A DNA stretch of 64,000 nucleotides from Hyphomicrobiales bacterium (GTDB lineage: Bacteria; Pseudomonadota; Alphaproteobacteria; Rhizobiales; Rhizobiaceae): NCBI GenBank assembly GCA_900471525.1, contig UCEZ01000022.1, forward strand, positions 65,716-129,715, in the 5' to 3' direction. Shown here in pieces: positions 52,654 to 61,902 of the stretch (the stretch's first letter is position 1; every line of letters starts with the position of its first letter). The notes under the pieces were generated by a model. That model saw only the letters and a program-made list of their open reading frames with translations, searched no databases and was not told the origin of the DNA. The translations under genes and the position numbers were made by a program.

Positions 52654-53650
52654 CAAGGACAATGGACCGCGCAAGGTAACGTCCTTCGACGTGGCGCGTG
52701 TGGCGGGCGTCTCTCGCGCCGCCGTTTCGCGTGCTTTCACGCCGGATGCGAGCGTTTCGCCAAAGACCCGGGAAAAAGTCTATCAGGCAGCCAAGGAACT
52801 CGGCTACCGGGTAAACTATCTGGCCCGCAGCCTCACCAACAAGCGCTCTGATCTCGTCGGCCTTGTCGCCGCCGGCCTCGACAATCCGTTTCGCACGATG
52901 CAGATCGAGCATCTGGCGAGGGCGCTGCTTGCCCGCAATTTTCGTCCGATCCTTCTGCCGACCTCAAAGGAAGCCGACACGTCCTCAGTCATCGGCCAGT
53001 TGCTGCATTATGCGGTGTCGGGCGTCATCGTCACCTCCGACGCGCCGCCGACGGAAATCTGCGAGCAATGTGCCGCCGAAGGCGTGCCGATCGTGCTCAT
53101 CAACAAAGGTGAGGACATTCCCTTCGTCGACAGGATCGTCTCGGACGACCGCATGGCCGGACACCTCGCCGCCGATCACCTGATCGAATGTGGCGTTCAA
53201 TCGCCAGCCGTCATGGCAGCGCCGACGGTGTCCTATACAGCGCGGCGGCGCAGCGAGGCCTTTCTTAGCCGCTGCAGGCAGCTGGACATGGAAGCGCGGC
53301 TGATCCCGCTGCAGATCAACGATTATCAGAACGGCTATAGCGCCGCTGGCGATCTTGAGGGGTTGGGCATAGACGGCGTCTTCTGCGCCAACGACTACAT
53401 GGCCTGCGGGGTCGTCGACCGGCTGATGCGCGATCTTGGTCGTCAGGATGTGCCGCCGATCCGGATCATCGGCCATGACGACATTCCGCAAGCGAGCTGG
53501 GCGGCCTATGCGCTGACGACCATCCGCCAGCCCTGCGACCTACAGGCGGAGCAGACTATCGACCTGTTGATGAGCCGCATGGCCGAGCCTGACATGACCG
53601 CGCGCGTCGAGTTCACGCCGGTATCGTTGATCAAAAGAAGGACTGCATGA
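52646..53650 (+). CDS. LacI-family regulator of the phosphodiester operon
   Basis: 334 residues if the TTG at 52646 is used (GGAG 9 bases upstream, overlap with the GDPD stop); a GTG at 52631 is the alternative. Helix-turn-helix SFDVARVAGVSRAAVSRAF at about 13-31 and hinge YLARSLTNKRSDLVG. The effector domain contains GVFCANDYMACGVVDRLM and IIGHDDIPQASWAAYALTTI. Encoded inside the operon it probably controls, so the operon may have both phosphate control (Pho boxes) and substrate induction. Confidence 0.82.
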   Translation: MADKDNGPRKVTSFDVARVAGVSRAAVSRAFTPDASVSPKTREKVYQAAKELGYRVNYLARSLTNKRSDLVGLVAAGLDNPFRTMQIEHLARALLARNFRPILLPTSKEADTSSVIGQLLHYAVSGVIVTSDAPPTEICEQCAAEGVPIVLINKGEDIPFVDRIVSDDRMAGHLAADHLIECGVQSPAVMAAPTVSYTARRRSEAFLSRCRQLDMEARLIPLQINDYQNGYSAAGDLEGLGIDGVFCANDYMACGVVDRLMRDLGRQDVPPIRIIGHDDIPQASWAAYALTTIRQPCDLQAEQTIDLLMSRMAEPDMTARVEFTPVSLIKRRTA

Positions 53651-54483
53651 TGCCTCCCCAATTCGATCCCTCCGCCATTCACGCTCGAGCGGAGGCAGCG
53701 ATCCGGATTGCGCGGCAGGTCGGACGCGAAGCGACCCGTTTCCGGCAGGAGGCAAAGGCCGGTGCGCTGCATGTCGAAAACAAGGGGTTGCAGGATTTCG
53801 TCACGGCTGCCGATAGGCAGGCCGAGCAGGCAATTCGCGACGGCTTGCTGGTGCTGTTTCCCGACGATGCGGTCATGGGAGAAGAAAGCGGCGGACAGTC
53901 CGGAGCGGCGGGAACATGGGTCGTCGATCCCATCGACGGTACAACGAACTATATTCGCGGTTTCCGTCACTGGGGTGTCTCGATCGCCTTCGTTGCCGGC
54001 GACCGGATCGAGATCGGCGTGATCTACGATGCGGCACAGGACAAGGTCTTCCACGCTATTCGCGGTGGCGGTGCATTCAAGGACGACGAAGAGATCTATG
54101 CCGCCGTGACCACCGATCCATCCAGGGGCATGATCATTCTTGGCCACTCCCGCCGCACCAGCTTCGACGATTACCAGGCGATCTCCAGGCGTCTCTACGA
54201 GCGCGGTATGGACTATCGCCGCATGGGCGCTGCGGCGATCGGACTGGTTCGCGTCGCAGAGGGTGTTGCCGATCTCTATTACGAACGGCATCTCAATGCC
54301 TGGGATGTGCTTGCCGGAGCGCTGATCGCGCAGGAGGCCGGTGCGAAGGTGGCTATGCCGCGCCTTTCGGACCTCCTCGATGACGGTGGCCCGGTGATCG
54401 CCTATTCGGCCACTATGGAAAACGAGTTCGCATTTCTTCTCGACCTGGAAGGCGTGGCGCCGGCGGATGCCTCCAGCCGCTAG
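53647..54483 (+). CDS. Inositol monophosphatase-family phosphatase
   Basis: 278 residues. Metal-site motifs of the IMPase/FBPase/CysQ group: VMGEESGG (about 76-83), WVVDPIDGTTNYIRGF (about 97-112) and HLNAWDVLAGALIAQEAG (about 216-233). It removes phosphate from inositol phosphate or a similar sugar phosphate. Overlaps the LacI stop (ATGA), so it is co-translated with the transporter and GDPD operon. If the transporter brings in glycerophosphoinositol, a GDPD and an IMPase would yield inositol, glycerol and phosphate. The stop overlaps the convergent GDPD-like gene in a shared CTAG. Confidence 0.87.
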   Translation: MMPPQFDPSAIHARAEAAIRIARQVGREATRFRQEAKAGALHVENKGLQDFVTAADRQAEQAIRDGLLVLFPDDAVMGEESGGQSGAAGTWVVDPIDGTTNYIRGFRHWGVSIAFVAGDRIEIGVIYDAAQDKVFHAIRGGGAFKDDEEIYAAVTTDPSRGMIILGHSRRTSFDDYQAISRRLYERGMDYRRMGAAAIGLVRVAEGVADLYYERHLNAWDVLAGALIAQEAGAKVAMPRLSDLLDDGGPVIAYSATMENEFAFLLDLEGVAPADASSR

Positions 54484-55349
54484 CCAGCTGGGCGATTCAA
54501 CCAGGCCCGTTCCGTCGCCGTCGCTTCATCGGTGGTGATCTGATCGGGCTTCAGGGCCATCAACGCCGAAAAATCGCGCCACTCGACATCATTGAAGCCG
54601 CCCGCCGGGTTCTTCAGCGTGAAGGTCCACGCATCGACACGTTTCCCTTCGCTCTGGCAGAGAGAAACCATATCAAGGCCGTCGCGCGCTGCCTGCAACA
54701 GCATCGACCATTGCAGATAGATGGTATCCGGCTCCGTCGGGCCGCTGATATCGGCAAGCAGGCTTTTCTCGACCGCTTTCAAACCCTCCCGTCGATAGAT
54801 TTCAACGAGCTTGTCGGTCGGATCGATACCGCGCAGCAGGTGCGGCAGCTTTCGCCTGACGGCGACGATGAGGTCGAGACAGTGGCCGCTGACGATCACC
54901 GAGGCGTTCATATCTTGCAAATGCGCCGTCAGATGCGCAATGCCTTTCTCGCCGATCGCCTCGTAATCATCCTTCATGTCGAATTGCAGCAGCGCATCGG
55001 GATGGGCCGATTGCAGCATCAAGGCAAGATCCTCGCTGAAGGTCAGGGGTCTCTCGCCGTCGCGCATGTAGATGTCTTGCAGCTGGTCGAGGCTTTTACG
55101 CGAGATGCGGCCGTGCCCTGTCGTTTCACCTTCCAGATCTTTGTCATGCAACACAACGAAGCCGCCATCGGCGCGTACCCGCAGATCGAGCTCCATCGAC
55201 GCGCCGAGAGAAAATCCCGCTCGCATGACGTCGATGGAAAACAGCGGATCGGAAAGCTGCCGGCGAAGCCGATGCCATTTCAGTCTGATGGGATGACCAT
55301 CGTTTTCGATTTGTAGTCCTGACACGGTGGATGCGCTCGCTTCGATCAT
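54480..55349 (-). CDS. GDPD-like phosphodiesterase, divergent N-terminal motif
   Basis: 289 residues, ATG at 55349 with ggaag 5 bases upstream. The core GDPD text is present: [21 protein letters not shown] (Glu, Asp and catalytic His), [20 protein letters not shown] and VSGHCLDLI. The N-terminal signature HRG...ENT is not: the matching stretch reads WHRLRRQ without the glycine and no PENT follows. The enzyme may be active with a changed site, or act on a different phosphodiester. Convergent with the IMPase gene. Confidence 0.72.
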   Translation of the reverse strand: MIEASASTVSGLQIENDGHPIRLKWHRLRRQLSDPLFSIDVMRAGFSLGASMELDLRVRADGGFVVLHDKDLEGETTGHGRISRKSLDQLQDIYMRDGERPLTFSEDLALMLQSAHPDALLQFDMKDDYEAIGEKGIAHLTAHLQDMNASVIVSGHCLDLIVAVRRKLPHLLRGIDPTDKLVEIYRREGLKAVEKSLLADISGPTEPDTIYLQWSMLLQAARDGLDMVSLCQSEGKRVDAWTFTLKNPAGGFNDVEWRDFSALMALKPDQITTDEATATERAWLNRPAG

Positions 55350-55407
55350 TTTTCTTCCGCCGAACGGCCCAGAGAATTGGAACCTTAAGAGACCCCGGGT
55401 GTCGTTT

Positions 55408-55686
55408 CTACTCGGTCATCAAGCCGTCAAAGACTTCGAGCATTGCGTCTGCGATGGCCTTGCCCAATGCCGTTCCGTTTTCCTTGAGGGCTGCCTCGTC
55501 CATGTCGCGGGCGGCGAGCGCCAGTGCGGCGCCCTCGGCCATGACGATTTCCTGCGCGCGCTGTATTGCCCAGAGAGCAAAATCGCTTCGACCATTGATT
55601 TCCACGGTATCCATCTGCACGTCCATTGTTGTTGTTTGTCGCGGGTCGAGGAAGCCGAGCGGCGCTTCGCGCGTGTTTCTGATCAA
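55408..55686 (-). CDS. Hypothetical 92-residue protein
   Basis: TTG start at 55686 preceded by GGAGA 7 bases upstream; an internal ATG at 55626 lacks a ribosome site. The protein is acidic and mostly helical after a 33-residue leader ([40 protein letters not shown]). No family recognised. It is followed after 58 bases by the GDPD-like gene on the same strand. Coding status rests on the ribosome site and on the amphipathic pattern. Confidence 0.5.
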   Translation of the reverse strand: MIRNTREAPLGFLDPRQTTTMDVQMDTVEINGRSDFALWAIQRAQEIVMAEGAALALAARDMDEAALKENGTALGKAIADAMLEVFDGLMTE

Positions 55687-55855
55687 TCCGGCATCTCCAA
55701 TAGCAGGCGAAGGCTATCTTACAAAGGGCGATCGGTTGCGCTCGCGATGTCGTGGCTTGTCGTGGTTTCGATGCGCTTTCCGCCGCGCGGGAAACACGCT
55801 TGCAATCTTTCCGGCATGCTCCAGATTCACGAGACAGGCATTCATGGAGATGGCC

Positions 55856-56140
55856 ATGACGAATGATCCCAAGGCGACATTGGTTCGCATAGCCGGCAGG
55901 GTACAAGGCGTGAGTTTCCGCGTCTGGACACGCGGCCAGGCGCAACGGCTCGGTCTGACAGGCTGGGTTCGCAATGAAGCCGACGGATCGGTGACGGCCC
56001 TTATCGCCGGGCCGGATTCGGCAGTGACCGCGATGCTGAAGCAATTTTGGCTTGGACCTCCCGGCGCCTCCGTTTCCAGCGTTGAAACGGAATCAGCCTC
56101 CTCTCGCGAGGTGCCATCAGGGTTCCGCATCACGAAATAG
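55856..56140 (+). CDS. acyP: Acylphosphatase
   Basis: 94 residues from the ATG at 55856 with ggag 6 bases upstream (an ATG at 55844 is possible). The signature [17 protein letters not shown] supplies the phosphate-binding Arg, and [11 protein letters not shown] the catalytic Asn. Length and C-terminus GFRITK are standard. It hydrolyses acyl phosphates such as acetyl phosphate or carbamoyl phosphate. Stand-alone gene. Confidence 0.9.
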   Translation: MTNDPKATLVRIAGRVQGVSFRVWTRGQAQRLGLTGWVRNEADGSVTALIAGPDSAVTAMLKQFWLGPPGASVSSVETESASSREVPSGFRITK

Positions 56141-56370
56141 TGACTGGGAACGGGACCTGGCTCAGGTTGTGAGTCAGGAGCAATGGCCACCTATGGTATT
56201 GTTTTGATTAAATTTTTCGAATGAGCCGCCCGTTCGCCGAGCAGGTGCAACAATATTGCTTGTCGATGACGCATTGCAGCAATAAAAGGGTGATCGATAA
56301 TTTGCGGTCAGCCATCAAGCGGGGAACGATAAAGCGCATACTTCAGATCCATGAACAACAGGAGACTTCT

Positions 56371-56622
56371 ATGTCCATTGCACTCAATACCTTCGACGGC
56401 CTTGGCCTCGGCGCAATTTCCAGCGGAACTGTCGCATCCCGGGTCAAGACCCATCGCGAATCTGCCGGCTACAGCATTGAGGATCTTGCGGTGACATGCG
56501 GACTGGCGAATTCCGAGATTTCAGCGATTGAAGATGGCGCGGATGCTGATCCGGCGAAGCTGAGAAGGATCGCCGCGGCGCTCCAGGTTCCCGTGTCGAC
56601 TTTCCTGACCACCGACTCCTGA
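56371..56622 (+). CDS. Small XRE-type helix-turn-helix protein
   Basis: 83 residues from the ATG at 56371, which has caggag 6 bases upstream; the frame is open to 56221 but without a ribosome site. A Cro/C1-type domain is visible: VASRVKTHRESAGYSIEDLA, VTCGLANSEISAIEDGAD, LRRIAAALQVPVSTFL. Target and partner unknown. The 230 bases upstream are AT-rich and show no other gene. Confidence 0.7.
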   Translation: MSIALNTFDGLGLGAISSGTVASRVKTHRESAGYSIEDLAVTCGLANSEISAIEDGADADPAKLRRIAAALQVPVSTFLTTDS

Positions 56623-56837
56623 ACCGGTTTTCCACTCGGCCATCCGTTTGAGACGGTGGCGTGGATAAACCGGATGCCGCAATCGCGGCGGCCAAATTTC
56701 CACTATCGATACATAGGCTGCGAGACGGGGTTGGAACAAAAGCACTCCCAAACCCCGACGCTGTCCTCCTCAACCAAAAAAAGACCAATATCGTTGACCA
56801 TTTGGCAGGCTAGCCCCGGGACCGAAGGCCTCGGGGC

Positions 56838-57482
56838 CTACTGGCATGCGGCTCCACTTTCGACCCAGGCGGCGATCAGTTCCCCGAACACGGCTTGCGA
56901 CCCGGGAACAGGTTCTCGTCCGGCACCCGGCTGCCATCCCCAGCCGACAAGGCTGTCATGGGCCATGTGCTCGGTAATCTCGGCAAGTGTCTTGCCGCCG
57001 TTGCGTTCCGGGTCCTTGATCTGGCGACAGATCTCGCCAAGCGTTTTACCTTGCCAGGCCATCTCGATCGGCGCCAGGTGCCAGGCGGCGTTTCCGGGAA
57101 TGCTCTTCAGCGTTTCGGCCTGGCCCACCACGTCAACATTGGCAGCGCCGTGGCACGTGTTGCAGGTCATGCCCGGCATGCCCATGCCGCCTTCTCCACG
57201 CACGACCGGCGGCTGGTGTGGATGCATCGCCATAGTTTGAAGCGGTCGCTCCGTCGCCGGATGGCAATTGACGCATCGCGGATGCTGGATGACTTTGCCG
57301 GCTTCTTCGAACAGCGCCCAGGAGCGCTGCTTTGCATCCGTGATGGATTGGAATTCGGCCGCCGGTTTGAGCGGAGCGGATTGTTCCGCGGGGTTGTCCT
57401 GCGCCAGCGAAAACGTGGCGGCAAGGAGGGAGGCGGCGACACCGATGGCGGCGACGCCGGAAGCGATTGCGAATTTTTTCAT
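56838..57482 (-). CDS. Diheme c-type cytochrome of a molybdenum hydroxylase operon
   Basis: 214 residues with a Sec signal peptide (cleavage near LLAATFSLAQ, about 26-28). Two haem-binding motifs: CVNCH (70-74) and CNTCH (107-111), with a Met-rich loop GGMGMPGM between them as possible axial ligands. It starts 10 bases after the stop of the Mo-subunit gene, and probably passes electrons from the periplasmic dehydrogenase to the respiratory chain. A lone short GC stem follows the stop; no clear terminator. Confidence 0.82.
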   Translation of the reverse strand: MKKFAIASGVAAIGVAASLLAATFSLAQDNPAEQSAPLKPAAEFQSITDAKQRSWALFEEAGKVIQHPRCVNCHPATERPLQTMAMHPHQPPVVRGEGGMGMPGMTCNTCHGAANVDVVGQAETLKSIPGNAAWHLAPIEMAWQGKTLGEICRQIKDPERNGGKTLAEITEHMAHDSLVGWGWQPGAGREPVPGSQAVFGELIAAWVESGAACQ

Positions 57483-57492
57483 GGTCGATCCC

Positions 57493-59649
57493 TCACGACG
57501 TCACGATATTGACGATCGGCAGACGGCGCACCGGACTTCCCGTCAATCGCCGCCAGGCATTGGCAACGGCGGGTCCGATCGGCGGAACCCCCGGTTCGCC
57601 GACGCCGGTCGGCTTCTCCGTCGAGGCGATCACCGCCACGTCGACCGCCGGCATCTCGTTGATGCGCAGCGAGCGATAGTCGTGGAAGTTCGACTGCATG
57701 ATCTTGCCGCCATCGCCAAGTGTCACCGCGTCGAAGAGAACGGCACCAAGCCCGTAGCCGATGCCGCCTTCCATCTGCGCCTTGATGACATTCGGGTTGA
57801 TGGCAACGCCGCAATCGACGGCGCACCAGACCTTGTGTACCCGGGGTGCGCCATCGTCGCCCGTGGAGATTTCGACGATTTGCGCCACGTAGGTGCCGAA
57901 GCTCTTGACCACGGCGACGCCGCGGGAACGGCCATCCGGCACGGTCGAGCCCCAATCGGCCATCTCCGCGACCTTCTTCAGTGTCCCCATATGTCGCGGT
58001 TCGTTGGTCAGAAGCGCTAGGCGTCCTTCGACGGGGTCCTTGCCGACCTTCTGGAGCAGTTCGTCTACGAAGGTTTCGACGGCAAAGCCGGTATGTGTGT
58101 GGCCGACCGAACGCCACCAGAGCGGTGGCACTACGAGCGCGACATTGTGCGATGTGACGCGCAGGTTTGGGATGACATAGGGCAGGTTTGACGCGCCTTC
58201 GACCGACGTTTCGTCGAGATCCGCCTTGCCCATGATCGACTGGCCGACAATCACCTGATCCCAAGCCACGATACGGCCTTCCGCGTCGATCGCGCCACGC
58301 ATCTTGTGTGCATACATCGGCCGGTAGAAGCCGCCACGGATGTCGTCCTCGCGTGTCCACATATGCTTGACCGGCCGCGTGCCGTCCGTCGCCGCATAGA
58401 CGCTGGCTGCTTCTTGCATATAGGGAGAGCCGAACTGAGCCTTGCGGCCGAAACTGCCGCCGGTCAGCTGCGTGTTGACCCGCACCTTGGAAGGATCGAG
58501 CCCGACGATCTTGGCTGCCGTCATCAGGTCCATGCCGGGGAACTGTGCGCCGGTGTAGACATCGAGCGAACCGTCGGCAGCCTTCATGAAGACCGCGTCG
58601 AGCGGTTCCATCGGGGCGTGGGCGAGGAAGGGAAAGACGAGTTCGGCCTCGATTGTTTGCACACCCTCCTTGCCAAATGCGGTTTCGACATCTCCGTTGT
58701 TCGTCGCCTTCAGGCCCATTTCGGCGAATTTCTTGGCATAGTCGGCTTCGAGTTCTTTGCTCGATCGCGTCTCTGCCTTGGAGAGGTCCCATTCGATCTT
58801 GAGGCTGTCTCGCCCCTTGAGCGCGGAATACGTGTTGTCGGCGTAGACCGCGATGCCCTGCGGCACCTGCTTGACGTCGATGACGCCCTTGACCTTGCGC
58901 GCGTCGCTGTCGTCGAAGGATTTCAACGACGCCCCGAAATGATCGGGATGTGCGACCACGGCGATCAGCATGTCGTCGGTGGCGATATCGAGCGTGAAGA
59001 TTGCCGTGCCGTTGGTTTTGCCGACTGTATCGAGCTTCGGCAGTTCCTGGCCGATCAGGACGAATTGCGAGGGATCTTTCAGTTTCGGATTTTCCGGCGG
59101 GGTCTGCGTCGCCGCTTTGACTGTCAACGCGCCAAATCCGCTCTCCTTGCCGGAGGCCGTGTGTTTGATGCGGCCCTTCTCGACGGTGATTTCGCCGGCT
59201 GGCACGCCCCATTCCTCAGCCGCCGCAGCGACAAGCATGGCGCGCGCCGTTGCGCCTGCCTTGCGCAGTTGCTCGTAGGAATTGCCAATCGACGTCGATC
59301 CGCCGGTTCCCTGAAGGCCGAAGGCGAGGTTCGCATAGATTTTGTCGTCAGCGGGAGAATGGACGGCCCGCATCTGCGACCAGTCGGCATCGAGTTCTTC
59401 GGCGACCAGCGTCGCAAGCCCCGTGAACGGCCCCTGGCCGAATTCGATATGCTTGGAAAGCACGGTCACGGTGTCGTCGGTGCCGATCTTGACGAATGCG
59501 TTCAACGCCGTCAGCGCATCTTCGCCGCCTGCCTGAACGCCTTTAGGCGCTGCAAACGCCGACAGGCGCGGGGCCAATGCTAGACCGATGATAAGGCCGC
59601 TTCCTGCGAGGAATGCGCGTCTCGTGCTGGAAATCTGTTGCAGTGTCAT
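57493..59649 (-). CDS. Molybdopterin (Mo-hydroxylase) large subunit, IorB/aldehyde dehydrogenase type
   Basis: 718 residues. The N-terminus SSTRRAFLAGSGLIIGLALA is a Tat signal, so the enzyme is exported folded with its cofactor. Family features of isoquinoline-1-oxidoreductase/aldehyde dehydrogenase beta subunits: GQGPFTGLATLVAEELDADW near 70-90, QLTGGSFGRKAQFGSPYMQE and the catalytic Glu in GVGEPGVPP (Glu685). It hydroxylates an N-heterocycle or oxidises an aldehyde; the sequence does not tell which. Forms a complex with the 2Fe-2S subunit encoded 3 bases upstream and the cytochrome encoded downstream. Confidence 0.85.
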   Translation of the reverse strand: MTLQQISSTRRAFLAGSGLIIGLALAPRLSAFAAPKGVQAGGEDALTALNAFVKIGTDDTVTVLSKHIEFGQGPFTGLATLVAEELDADWSQMRAVHSPADDKIYANLAFGLQGTGGSTSIGNSYEQLRKAGATARAMLVAAAAEEWGVPAGEITVEKGRIKHTASGKESGFGALTVKAATQTPPENPKLKDPSQFVLIGQELPKLDTVGKTNGTAIFTLDIATDDMLIAVVAHPDHFGASLKSFDDSDARKVKGVIDVKQVPQGIAVYADNTYSALKGRDSLKIEWDLSKAETRSSKELEADYAKKFAEMGLKATNNGDVETAFGKEGVQTIEAELVFPFLAHAPMEPLDAVFMKAADGSLDVYTGAQFPGMDLMTAAKIVGLDPSKVRVNTQLTGGSFGRKAQFGSPYMQEAASVYAATDGTRPVKHMWTREDDIRGGFYRPMYAHKMRGAIDAEGRIVAWDQVIVGQSIMGKADLDETSVEGASNLPYVIPNLRVTSHNVALVVPPLWWRSVGHTHTGFAVETFVDELLQKVGKDPVEGRLALLTNEPRHMGTLKKVAEMADWGSTVPDGRSRGVAVVKSFGTYVAQIVEISTGDDGAPRVHKVWCAVDCGVAINPNVIKAQMEGGIGYGLGAVLFDAVTLGDGGKIMQSNFHDYRSLRINEMPAVDVAVIASTEKPTGVGEPGVPPIGPAVANAWRRLTGSPVRRLPIVNIVTS

Positions 59650-59652
59650 GGC

Positions 59653-60111
59653 TCAACCCTCCATCGCATCGGCGGCATTGTGGATAGCCTGCCGGATACG
59701 GTGATAGGTTGCGCATCGACAGAGGTTTCCGGCCATGGCGCCGTCGATATCCGCATCGCTCGGCTTTGGGGTGACCTGGAGAAGGGCGACTGCCGACATG
59801 ATCTGGCCGGACTGACAGTAGCCGCATTGAGGAACGTCGATCGCAACCCAGGCCGCCTGAACCGCCTTTGCCTCAGGGCCTTCGATACCCTCGATCGTGA
59901 TCACTTCGGAACCGTCGACGGTAGAAATCGGCGTGATGCAGGAGCGCCGCGTCATTCCGTCTAGGTGCACCGTACAGGCGCCGCATTGCGCGACGCCGCA
60001 CCCATATTTGGTGCCCGTCAGCTTCTCGAAATCGCGGATTACCCAGAGCAGGGGCGTATCCGGATCGCCATCGAAAGTCCGTTCTTGTCCATTGAGTGTG
60101 AAGGTAACCAC
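59653..60111 (-). CDS. 2Fe-2S subunit of the Mo-hydroxylase, IorA type
   Basis: 152 residues from the GTG at 60111 (gagg 7 bases upstream); a TTG at 60126 is an alternative. First [2Fe-2S] cluster in a plant-ferredoxin fold: [17 protein letters not shown]; second, helical cluster: [12 protein letters not shown] and [16 protein letters not shown]. No signal of its own, so it probably travels with the Tat-exported large subunit. First gene of the three-gene operon. Region 60112-60298 upstream carries no gene. Confidence 0.87.
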   Translation of the reverse strand: MVTFTLNGQERTFDGDPDTPLLWVIRDFEKLTGTKYGCGVAQCGACTVHLDGMTRRSCITPISTVDGSEVITIEGIEGPEAKAVQAAWVAIDVPQCGYCQSGQIMSAVALLQVTPKPSDADIDGAMAGNLCRCATYHRIRQAIHNAADAMEG

Positions 60112-60298
60112 GGTGAAGCCTCGCAATTGGTCCGGCGCCAGAATGGGCGGCTGGAAATGGGAAGATGATCTTCAGCAGCATGTCGACACTAGGACGTAGT
60201 GAGTGATCCCGGTTTTTCTAGGCCGTCCGACGGAATGTGATTGGAATTCCACTCGGCGAAATTCCCGCTTGTCGCGTGATCAGCTCAGATTTGGCCCT

Positions 60299-61279
60299 TC
60301 ATGCACCGCTACGGTCAACGCGTTGGGCAGGCCGGTAGGCATCAAGGATTGAGTTCGCGATGGCGATGTCCTGAGCGGCCATGCCTGTCAGGTCGACGAT
60401 GGTGATATCGTCGGAATGTGCCCGACCGGCAGCTTTGCCGCCGAGAACGGCTCCAAGCTCTGTGCAGTCCGGACTGGTGATCAATCCGGATTTGAACGCC
60501 GTGGAGAATTCGCCGTGATCCAGCGATTGTTCGAGCCAGTCGCCGATGCGGCGGTCGGCGCGGCCGACAAGAGCGGTGTCCAGCTCCTGTTTGCCCGGTG
60601 CATCGGCGCCGATTGCGGTTATATGCGTCCCGGGCCGTATCCAGGCATCCCGGATCAACGGTTCGCGCGACGGTGTCGTCGTGATGATGATATCGGCATC
60701 GCGGCAGAGCCGCTCCAGATCGGCCGCCGCGCTCACATCGATGCCTTCGCTTGCCAGGCTGTTTGCTGTCTCCCGCGCCTTCGCTTGAGAACGCGCCCAT
60801 ATGCCAAAAGTGAGCGGGGTTTCCTTCATTGCCTGCCGCAGGCAGCGGATTTGCCATCGCGCTTGAATGCCGGTCCCGATGATCGCGACACGCCGCGCAT
60901 CCGGGCGGCAAAGTGCCCGGGTCGCGATGGCGCCGCCAAGACCCGTGCGCAGGTCGGTCAGGAACCCTTCGTCGAGCAGGATCGCTTCGAGAACGCCGGT
61001 CGCGGCGGAGAAGACCAGCATCACGCCGTTCGACGTCGGCAGCCCGATCGACGGATTGCCATAGAAGCCGGCCGCGACCTTGACGACGAATGTCGGATCG
61101 CCGGCGATATGGCCGTATTTGATATGGCAATCACCATCCTTGTCCGGAAAGGCGAGATAACCGACCGGCGGCATCATGGCCAGGCCATCGGATGCAGCGA
61201 CATAGGCAGCTTCGACGGCATGCAGCGCACTGTCGAGATCGACCAGGGCTTCGATTTCGGATCGCGACAGGATAATCAT
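60299..61279 (-). CDS. Ornithine cyclodeaminase/mu-crystallin-family enzyme
   Basis: 326 residues. NAD-binding motif VAIIGTGIQARWQIRCL (about 132-148), substrate Lys and Arg in HIKYGHI and FVVKVAAGFYGN, and the catalytic-region Asp in AIGADAPGKQEL (about 220-231). The family includes ornithine cyclodeaminase, arginine dehydrogenase DauB, alanine dehydrogenase and iminosuccinate reductase. A DauR-type regulator gene lies 8 bases upstream, as dauB is linked to dauR in Pseudomonas, so an imino/amino acid interconversion of a basic amino acid is a fair guess. Confidence 0.82.
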   Translation of the reverse strand: MIILSRSEIEALVDLDSALHAVEAAYVAASDGLAMMPPVGYLAFPDKDGDCHIKYGHIAGDPTFVVKVAAGFYGNPSIGLPTSNGVMLVFSAATGVLEAILLDEGFLTDLRTGLGGAIATRALCRPDARRVAIIGTGIQARWQIRCLRQAMKETPLTFGIWARSQAKARETANSLASEGIDVSAAADLERLCRDADIIITTTPSREPLIRDAWIRPGTHITAIGADAPGKQELDTALVGRADRRIGDWLEQSLDHGEFSTAFKSGLITSPDCTELGAVLGGKAAGRAHSDDITIVDLTGMAAQDIAIANSILDAYRPAQRVDRSGA

Positions 61280-61287
61280 TCGCCCGC

Positions 61288-61893
61288 CTATCGATCCTGA
61301 TTGAGATATTTGTAGACCGTCGCGCGGCCCATGCCGAGAATGCGCGAGATATAGGCGGCAGAGTTCTTGCCACCGAAAGCGCCGTCAGCCGAGAGGTCCT
61401 TGACCACCTGCTGTTTCTGCTCGCGTGTCAGGTCGGCGATGATCAGCCCACGTGAGCCCGTCCAGTTCTGGATATATTCGTTGATCCGTTCATGCCAGTC
61501 CTCCTTGAACAGGCTCGCCGGCTTGGCATGATCGGTGGGAACAGAGGCGAAGGCGCTCAACGTTTGCATCACCGCATGGAAATGCGAGACGTCGGCATTG
61601 ATGCACATCACGGCGATCGGCCGCTCAGCGTTGTCGCGTAGGATGATACTGATCGATTTGATCCGCCGGCCATCCCAGTTGACCTTTTCATAGGGGCCGA
61701 GAAGGCGCTCCGTGGGGCGGAAATCGATCTCGTGCAGCAATGACGGCTCGCCGATCTCGCGCTTGGAGAAATTTCCGGCGATGTGCGCAGCCGTCTCCGT
61801 TTCGAGATCATGCAGCACGACTTCGACGAAGGGCTGGAACAGCTGGGCGACTCCATCGCAGACCGCGGCATAGGAGGCGATTTCAGGCTTCAT
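61288..61893 (-). CDS. YheO/DauR-type PAS-HTH transcriptional regulator
   Basis: 201 residues. N-terminal YheO-like PAS domain (LFQPFVEVVLHDLETETAAHI; ISIILRDNAERPIAVMCINA at about 79-98) and a C-terminal HTH_22 domain (VKDLSADGAFGGKNSAAYIS, RILGMGRATVYKYLNQ). The family includes DauR, the repressor of D-arginine catabolism. Placed between the aminotransferase and cyclodeaminase genes with gaps of 9 and 8 bases, so it probably controls its own operon through the inverted repeats at 63021-63092. Confidence 0.85.
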   Translation of the reverse strand: MKPEIASYAAVCDGVAQLFQPFVEVVLHDLETETAAHIAGNFSKREIGEPSLLHEIDFRPTERLLGPYEKVNWDGRRIKSISIILRDNAERPIAVMCINADVSHFHAVMQTLSAFASVPTDHAKPASLFKEDWHERINEYIQNWTGSRGLIIADLTREQKQQVVKDLSADGAFGGKNSAAYISRILGMGRATVYKYLNQDR

Positions 61894-61902
61894 CGGTAAT
61901 CC

